A DNA stretch of 17,412 nucleotides, taken from Patescibacteria group bacterium (GTDB lineage: Bacteria > Patescibacteriota > Gracilibacteria > JAHISY01). Under the pieces are notes generated by a model. The model searched no databases. It was not told where the DNA came from and saw only the letters and a list, made by a program, of their open reading frames with translations. Positions 12,926 to 17,412 of the stretch are shown here, piece by piece. Within the stretch, counting starts at the first letter, position 1; every line of letters starts with the position of its first letter. The translations under genes were made by a program, and so were the position numbers. Location: NCBI GenBank assembly GCA_018817365.1, contig JAHISY010000047.1, positions 1 through 17,412 of the forward strand. Reading direction: 5' to 3'.

Positions 12926-12963
12926 AAATTTTCACCCAATCTTCCGTAGTGGCGCGATCGAAA
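12926..12963 (-). repeat. uvrD 3' end, original copy of the direct repeat
   Basis: These are the last codons and stop (TGA at 12934-12932) of uvrD plus 6 bases beyond. The partner is 12459-12496; blocks of 10, 11, 7 and 5 identical bases are separated by one three-base and two single-base differences. Confidence 0.7.
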
Positions 12964-15091
12964 TCGCCAACTTCTTCATACCTTCAGGGAAGCGCACATC
13001 GATCACTCCTCCCGTCACATTCACCACCACGCCTTCTCCAAAAACCGGGTGGTAAACTCGGTCTCCCGCCGCGAATTCTACGGGACTAAAAACATTTTCA
13101 TCCGGTAACATTTTTTCCCCGAAACCCCGCCGCTTCAGTTCTCTCCGCGATTCTTCCGCAAGCAAATTCTGCGGAATGTCATTTAAAAATTCTGATGGCG
13201 CGTTCATCTGCGTTTCTCCGAAAAACATCCTCGACCGCGCGCGGAGGAGAAAGAGTTGATCCATCGCGCGCGTGATTCCGACGTAAAAAAGCCGTCGCTC
13301 TTCTTCGAGTTGTTTCACATCAAGCAGACTCCGCGAATGCGGAAAAATATTTTGTTCCATTCCTGCGATGAAAACGACCGGGAATTCCAAACCCTTCGCG
13401 GCATGAAGGCTCATCAGAAGTACCGAGTTCTCTTTCTCTTCGATCTGATCGGCATCCGTGAGGAGCGCGATTTCTTCGAGAAAAGTTGCGAGCGAAATCC
13501 TGCCTTCGAGCGCGTCATATTTCGCCGCGACCGAAATCAGTTCCATCACATTTTCCGTGCGCGCTTCGCCTTCCGCCTCGCCGTCTCGCATCCACCATTC
13601 TTTCAGCTTCACTCGCGCGAGTAGATGTTTGATAATTCGCGAAGCGGTTTGAGTCCGATTTAATTTTTGCAGACTTTCCACCAATTTAACAAAATCCTTC
13701 AAAACAAGCTGTTTGCCCGCAGGAATTTCTGTGCGCTCACAATTTTTCAGCGCGTCCCAAAGAGATGGGGTTAACCCTCCAGATATCTTGGAGGTTAACG
13801 AGTTTGCCAAATTTTGCAAAACTTCGACGCTCCGCAGCCCGATTTTTCGCGAGGGAACATTCAGCACGCGCAGCAAGCTGATGTCGTCGCGCGGGTTTTG
13901 GATAATTCGCAAATAACTTAAAACATCTTTAATTTCCTTCCGCGCATAAAATTTCACCCCGCCGATAATTCGATGGGGGATTCCGTGTTTCAGAAAAACT
14001 TCTTCAATCACGCGCGATTGCGCATTCGTTCGATAAAGCACCACGCAGTCGCGATAAAAAAGGTTCGTCTCTCGAATTTTGCGCTCGATTTCTGCAGCGA
14101 TAAATTCCGCCTCATCGCGCTCGTCGCTCAATTCCAGCAAATAAATTTTCTCACCCTCCTTTTTTTTACTCCAAAGTTTTTTTTCCTCGCGCCTCCTATT
14201 TTTCGAAATCACTGCATTCGCCGCCTCCAAAATCGTCGGCGTCGATCTATAATTTTGTTCGAGTTTTACGATTTTTACCTCCGGATATTTTTTTTTGAAA
14301 TCGCGAATGTTCGAAATTTCCGCTCCCCGCCAGCTGTAGATCGATTGATCCGGATCGCCGATCACGCACAAATTCCGGTATTTTTCCGCAAGCAAATTCG
14401 TGATGCGGGCTTGCGCGAAATTGGTATCCTGATATTCATCTACCGAAATAAAATGCCACTTTTCCTGATATTTCTCGAGGATTTCAGAATGTTTTTCAAA
14501 AAGCTCCACCACTTTCACCAGCAAATCATCGAAATCGAGCGCGCCGAGTTCGGCTAATTTCTTTTCGTAAATCGGGTAAAGTTCGCCCACTTTTTCCGCG
14601 AAACTTGAGTTCACGAAAAACTTTTCCGGCAGAATCATCCGCGACTTCGCGCTCGAAATTGCGGCGAGTACTGCGCGCGGGTTAAATTCTTTTTCCTCGA
14701 TTTTTCGTTCTTTGAAAATCCGCCGCATCAAAAGTTTTTGGTCGGTGGCATCGTAAATCAAAAAATTGTTTTCTCGTCCGATGTGGTGAATTTCTCTTCG
14801 CAAAATCTGCACGCAGACGGCATGAAAAGTGCCGACGGTCGGCATCGAAATTTTTTCGCCGAGCATTTCTCGAATCCGCGATTTCATTTCTCCCGCGGCT
14901 TTATTCGTAAAAGTCACCGCGAGAATTCGGTGTGGCGAAATTCCATTCGCGATCAAAAAAGCGATGCGGTGGGTGAGTGCGCGGGTCTTGCCGCTGCCGG
15001 CTCCGGCGACGACGAGCAGCGCGCCTGTCTCAGTTCGCACCGCTTCCTGCTGCGCGGAATTCAAACTCGCTAAAATTTCGTCGCACTTCAC
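12932..15091 (-). CDS. uvrD: UvrD/PcrA-type 3'-5' DNA helicase
   Basis: This superfamily 1A helicase unwinds DNA in nucleotide-excision and mismatch repair and strips proteins from DNA. All motifs are visible: Q motif LNSAQQEAV (10-18), Walker A AGAGSGKT (29-36), motif Ia TFTNKAAGEMKSR, Walker B VDEYQDT (217-223), motif III GDPDQSIYSWRGAE (245-258), motif IV LEQNYRS, motif V SLHAAKGLEFPVVFIAG, and motif VI EERRLFYVGITRA. The C-terminus (from about AGDRVYHPVFGEGVVV) is the Tudor-like, RNA-polymerase-binding PcrA tail. At 719 aa it has normal length. The start is GTG at 15091, matching a promoter that would make the mRNA leaderless. Residues 431-441 (SLTSKISGGLT) are coded by a palindrome that looks like an in-frame insertion. 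pcrA is an equally good name. Confidence 0.96.
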   Translation of the reverse strand: MKCDEILASLNSAQQEAVRTETGALLVVAGAGSGKTRALTHRIAFLIANGISPHRILAVTFTNKAAGEMKSRIREMLGEKISMPTVGTFHAVCVQILRREIHHIGRENNFLIYDATDQKLLMRRIFKERKIEEKEFNPRAVLAAISSAKSRMILPEKFFVNSSFAEKVGELYPIYEKKLAELGALDFDDLLVKVVELFEKHSEILEKYQEKWHFISVDEYQDTNFAQARITNLLAEKYRNLCVIGDPDQSIYSWRGAEISNIRDFKKKYPEVKIVKLEQNYRSTPTILEAANAVISKNRRREEKKLWSKKKEGEKIYLLELSDERDEAEFIAAEIERKIRETNLFYRDCVVLYRTNAQSRVIEEVFLKHGIPHRIIGGVKFYARKEIKDVLSYLRIIQNPRDDISLLRVLNVPSRKIGLRSVEVLQNLANSLTSKISGGLTPSLWDALKNCERTEIPAGKQLVLKDFVKLVESLQKLNRTQTASRIIKHLLARVKLKEWWMRDGEAEGEARTENVMELISVAAKYDALEGRISLATFLEEIALLTDADQIEEKENSVLLMSLHAAKGLEFPVVFIAGMEQNIFPHSRSLLDVKQLEEERRLFYVGITRAMDQLFLLRARSRMFFGETQMNAPSEFLNDIPQNLLAEESRRELKRRGFGEKMLPDENVFSPVEFAAGDRVYHPVFGEGVVVNVTGGVIDVRFPEGMKKLAISIAPLRKIG
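13770..13799. repeat. Palindromic element inside uvrD
   Basis: GTTAACCCTCCA (13770-13781) and TGGAGGTTAAC (13789-13799) are inverted copies apart from one extra C, around a GATATCT centre. It codes for SLTSKISGGLT on the minus strand, in frame, at a loop position of the helicase. A diverged relative appears to lie after recA (3541-3570). Confidence 0.6.
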
Positions 15092-15097
15092 CGCGCG

Positions 15098-15106
15098 ATT
15101 TTAGCA
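15098..15106 (-). promoter_or_regulatory. Extended -10 in front of uvrD
   Basis: TGC then TAAAAT (15103-15098) on the minus strand. Initiation seven bases further on would fall at about 15091, the first base of the uvrD GTG, predicting a leaderless mRNA. The -35 is poor. uvrD could also be read from the ferredoxin/trpD transcript. Confidence 0.45.
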
Positions 15107-15116
15107 GACTCTAAAA

Positions 15117-15347
15117 TCATTCTTCCTTTGAAACTGCAATCGCTCCCACCGGACACGCCTCCGCTCCTGCTTTTGCTTTTTCCAAATTCTCCTCCGAAAA
15201 ATCCGTACCTTCTCGCACTTCACTTTTTCCCGTTGTCGAATTAATTTCGAAAACTTCTGGCGCGATTGTCGCGCAAATTCCGCAGCCGATGCACGCGTCG
15301 CTTACTGCAACTAATTTTGAGTCATCTTTTTTGTAATTTTCGCTCAT
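15117..15347 (-). CDS. Single-cluster [4Fe-4S] ferredoxin, 76 aa
   Basis: Ferredoxins are small cytoplasmic electron carriers. Cys19, Cys22 and Cys25 in ACIGCGICATIAPEVF and Cys65 in ACPVGAI are the four ligands of one [4Fe-4S] cluster. Only one cluster motif exists, so this is the mono-cluster type. The middle part (NSTTGKSEVREGTDFSEENLEKAK) is acidic, as usual. I chose the ATG at 15347 (MSENYKKDD); the longer frame from 15404 overlaps trpD and adds an unlikely extension. It lies 34 bases after trpD and 25 bases before uvrD on the same strand, so the three may be co-transcribed. Its redox partner is not evident; no oxidoreductase is in the window except the distant radical SAM protein. Confidence 0.92.
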   Translation of the reverse strand: MSENYKKDDSKLVAVSDACIGCGICATIAPEVFEINSTTGKSEVREGTDFSEENLEKAKAGAEACPVGAIAVSKEE

Positions 15348-15381
15348 TCTTAAAAAGTTAATTAAATAATAAATGTGAATG

Positions 15382-16395
15382 TCATGCTTTTTGCGTGAAA
15401 TCAATCAACTCTTCGAGTTTCTTTTTCGCTGCTCCCGAGTCGATTGATTTCTCCGCCAGTTGAATTCCTGCTTCGATGGAGTCAACTTTATCCGCGACTT
15501 TCAATGCCGCTGCCGCATTCAAAATCACCACATTCCGTGGCGCTCCCGCTATCCCGTCGAGCACCGCGCGCGTGATCGTGGCGTTGTACTCCGCGTCTTT
15601 TCCTGCGAGCTCTTCGACTTTTGCGAGGGGAATTCCGAGAGTGGCGGGATCAATTTTGAGGTATTGCACTTCTCCATTTTTCAGCTCAAAAGCAGTGTTT
15701 TCTTCGCCGGTAATCGTGAGCTCGTCGAGACCGTCGCCGTGCACCACGATTGCGTGCGTGGTGCTCATTTTTCGCAAAACCTCCGCGATTTTTGTCACGA
15801 GCTCCGCTGAAAAAACGCCGACAAGTTGATGTTTCGCGTCTGCCGGATTCGTGAGAGGACCGAGCAGATTGAAAATCGTGCGCCGCCTCAACTGTTGCCG
15901 AACGGGGGCTGCGTGGCGCATCGCGGGATGGAAATTCGGAGCGTAGATAAATCCGATTCCAACCTCTTCGATTGATTGCTCGACCTTTTCGGGTGATAAA
16001 TTAATCTCCACTCCCAACTCAGTCAAAACGCATGCGCTTCCCGAATTCGAACTCACTGAGCGATTGCCGTGTTTTGCCACTGCCACTCCCGTGCCAGCCA
16101 CGACGAATGCGACGGTTGTCGAAATATTGAAAGTGCCGCTTTGATCTCCGCCCGTTCCGCAAACATCCACGAGCGGTTCGCGGTCGGGCATGATTTTCAC
16201 TGCATGTTCGCGCATTACTTCCGCGCTGCCAGCGATCTCATCCGCGGTTTCCCCTTTTTCTGAGAGAAGCACGAGATATTCAGCGAGTTGATCATGTTCG
16301 GCTTTTCCGTTCATGATTATCTTCATCGCTTCCGCAGCTTCGGCTTTCAAAAGGTTTTCTTTCCCGCGCAATTTTTCGATAAATTGTTGGAGCAT
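15382..16395 (-). CDS. trpD: Anthranilate phosphoribosyltransferase
   Basis: TrpD transfers phosphoribose from PRPP to anthranilate, the second step of the tryptophan branch. The 337-aa length is typical. The PRPP-binding motif DVCGTGGDQSGTFNIST is at 77-93, KHGNRSVSS at 108-116, RRRTIFNLLGPLTNP at 170-184, and the metal-binding DGLDE at 221-225. The small N-terminal helical domain (1-70) is present. The segment SNSGSACVLTELGV differs from the common CGSADVLEALGV (Asp to Cys), but the core active-site residues are intact. No other trp gene is in the window. No leader peptide or attenuator is visible upstream. Confidence 0.96.
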   Translation of the reverse strand: MLQQFIEKLRGKENLLKAEAAEAMKIIMNGKAEHDQLAEYLVLLSEKGETADEIAGSAEVMREHAVKIMPDREPLVDVCGTGGDQSGTFNISTTVAFVVAGTGVAVAKHGNRSVSSNSGSACVLTELGVEINLSPEKVEQSIEEVGIGFIYAPNFHPAMRHAAPVRQQLRRRTIFNLLGPLTNPADAKHQLVGVFSAELVTKIAEVLRKMSTTHAIVVHGDGLDELTITGEENTAFELKNGEVQYLKIDPATLGIPLAKVEELAGKDAEYNATITRAVLDGIAGAPRNVVILNAAAALKVADKVDSIEAGIQLAEKSIDSGAAKKKLEELIDFTQKA

Positions 16396-16634
16396 GGTGA
16401 ATTAAAATTTAAGATTCTAAATTAGCAAAATTAAAATTATTTAAGAGCTTCTACTATCTGCTATTTTACCAAATAAATTCTTTCCTTGATAATTTTACCG
16501 AAGTTTGGCAAATCCTAAAATCAATTGAATCACCTAAAAGTAAGATTTGGAATTTTAACTTTTTGCTGCGTGACAAAATAATACAAACCACGGAAGCTAA
16601 TACTTGAATTTTTAGAGGGACGAAAAGATTAGAC
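16396..16634. other. Spacer between pheA and trpD
   Basis: No gene is seen here. On the minus strand two GGTAAAAT words about 33 bases apart are possible -10 elements for trpD, with poor -35s. No attenuator, T-box or clear terminator was recognised. Confidence 0.4.
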
Positions 16635-17412
16635 TTAATAGCTTCCCAATTCTACCACGCTTGCGATCTTTGAAAGTTTTTTCAATACCGCCGACAGTTT
16701 TGGATTCATCTCACATTCCACAAAAAAGAAAAACTCCCCTCGCTTTTTTTCAGTAGGGATACTTTCAATTCTCGACAAATTAATTTTCCCCTCCGCGAAA
16801 ATCTGCAACGCGGCGGCAAGTTGACCGGCGCGATTTTCGCGAAAGAAAAACGCAATCGAGGTTCTAGACTTTGGATATTGGACTTTAGACTTTGGAAAAT
16901 TTTTACAAATTGCCACGAATCTCGTTCGATTATTTTTCGAATCTTCGATTCCTCTTCGAAGAACTTTCATCCTCGCCTTTTCGGCGAATTCCGCTGACGA
17001 AATTGCGGCGCCGGCGCGTTCCGATCTCGCCCGCTCGATTGCTTCGCCCGCATTCGCCGCTTCGATTATCTCCGCTTGCGGTAAATTCCGCTGCAAAAAT
17101 TTCGCTGATTGCGCAACAGCTTGCGGATGAGCAAAAACTTTCCGAATCTTTTTTAGTGAGATTTTTTCTGTAGCGAAGAGAGCGTGTTCGATTTTTTTTG
17201 AAATCTCCGCGAAAATTTTAATTTTCCCGCCACTCTCAAAAAGCGCGCGCATCGTCTCGCGAACCGGTCCAATCGAAAAATTTTCAAGCGGGATGAAACC
17301 GATTTTTGCCCTTCCATTACACACTTTTTCAAAAACTTCAGCAATGCTGCCACACGAATTGAAAGGAAGTTCGAGTTTCTGTTCTTGCAAAAACTTTGTT
17401 GCCGCAAGTTCG
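16635..17412 (-). CDS. pheA: Prephenate dehydratase with ACT domain, 5' end missing
   Basis: PheA converts prephenate to phenylpyruvate in phenylalanine synthesis. The frame is open through the right edge: beyond the TTG at 17390 it continues ELAATKF, part of the usual N-terminus, so the true start lies outside the window. The catalytic domain shows PLENFSIG (the PIENS motif) and NRTRFVAI (catalytic TRF motif). The C-terminal ACT domain (FFRENRAGQLAAALQIFAEGKINLSRIESIPT) senses phenylalanine; its usual ESRP motif reads ESIP, which might weaken feedback control. No chorismate mutase domain is visible. The linker between the domains (KSKVQYPKSRT) is coded by a 21-bp DNA repeat. Confidence 0.94.
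   Translation of the reverse strand, partial: ELAATKFLQEQKLELPFNSCGSIAEVFEKVCNGRAKIGFIPLENFSIGPVRETMRALFESGGKIKIFAEISKKIEHALFATEKISLKKIRKVFAHPQAVAQSAKFLQRNLPQAEIIEAANAGEAIERARSERAGAAISSAEFAEKARMKVLRRGIEDSKNNRTRFVAICKNFPKSKVQYPKSRTSIAFFFRENRAGQLAAALQIFAEGKINLSRIESIPTEKKRGEFFFFVECEMNPKLSAVLKKLSKIASVVELGSY
16865..16896. repeat. 21-bp period direct repeat within pheA
   Basis: TAGACTTTGGA occurs at 16865-16875 and 16886-16896, a spacing of 21 bp, exactly seven codons, with a TATTGGA in between. It codes for the linker between the catalytic and ACT domains. A similar word (TAGACATTGGA) precedes the tandem repeat at 4844-4866. Confidence 0.55.

Noticed and set aside
16396..16634. A trp attenuator or T-box upstream of trpD
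   Set aside because: No Trp-rich leader peptide, alternative hairpins or T-run was found on the minus strand.

Overview
The window looks like chromosomal DNA of a small-genome bacterium, most plausibly a member of the Candidate Phyla Radiation (Patescibacteria), possibly Peregrinibacteria-like. This placement is inference. It rests on compact isolated housekeeping genes (a lone rpmA, a lone short murC), very AT-rich intergenic DNA with many small palindromes, several short proteins of unknown function, and the absence of Shine-Dalgarno sequences in front of essentially every gene. The genetic code looks standard: recA, uvrD and the sortase gene end in TGA. Having trpD and pheA implies an aromatic amino-acid capability that many members of this radiation lack.

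Layout. 1-1141: two minus-strand genes, a secreted LamG-domain protein cut by the left edge and an unknown 142-aa protein. 1251-3522: an SOS-type locus on the plus strand with lexA, a 57-aa basic protein, a previously unlisted 46-aa single-membrane-helix protein, and recA. 3905-6000: a sortase, tRNA-Leu(UAG) and an AT-rich radical SAM/SPASM-like gene, bordered by three related hairpin repeats. 6250-8456: a small membrane protein (minus) divergent from rpmA (plus), which meets murC tail to tail with overlapping stop codons. 8457-9152: a gene-free stretch with a 111-bp palindromic element and a promoter-terminator pair. 9153-11947: corA (minus) divergent from a four-helix membrane protein, a zinc-ribbon protein and an RluA/RluD-family pseudouridine synthase (plus). 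12001-12087: tRNA-Leu(CAG). 12200-12963: two small unknown genes, with a partial copy of the uvrD 3' end beside the second. 12932-17412: a minus-strand run of pheA (cut by the right edge), trpD, a [4Fe-4S] ferredoxin and uvrD/pcrA.

How the genes fit together. LexA, RecA and perhaps UvrD form a DNA-damage theme. The lexA promoter carries a palindrome between its -35 and -10, suggesting autorepression, and the 46-aa membrane protein in the lexA run is a candidate SOS-induced membrane or division inhibitor (inference). The LamG protein and the sortase belong to the cell surface. trpD and pheA belong to aromatic amino-acid synthesis.

The most unusual signals are at DNA and RNA level: a hairpin family with compensatory base-pair changes, a 467-bp segment bounded by repeats of the uvrD 3' end, an apparent palindromic in-frame insertion inside uvrD, extended -10 promoters that would give leaderless or nearly leaderless mRNAs, and a large hairpin in the rpmA leader. 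I do not see a complete, clearly new multi-gene system.
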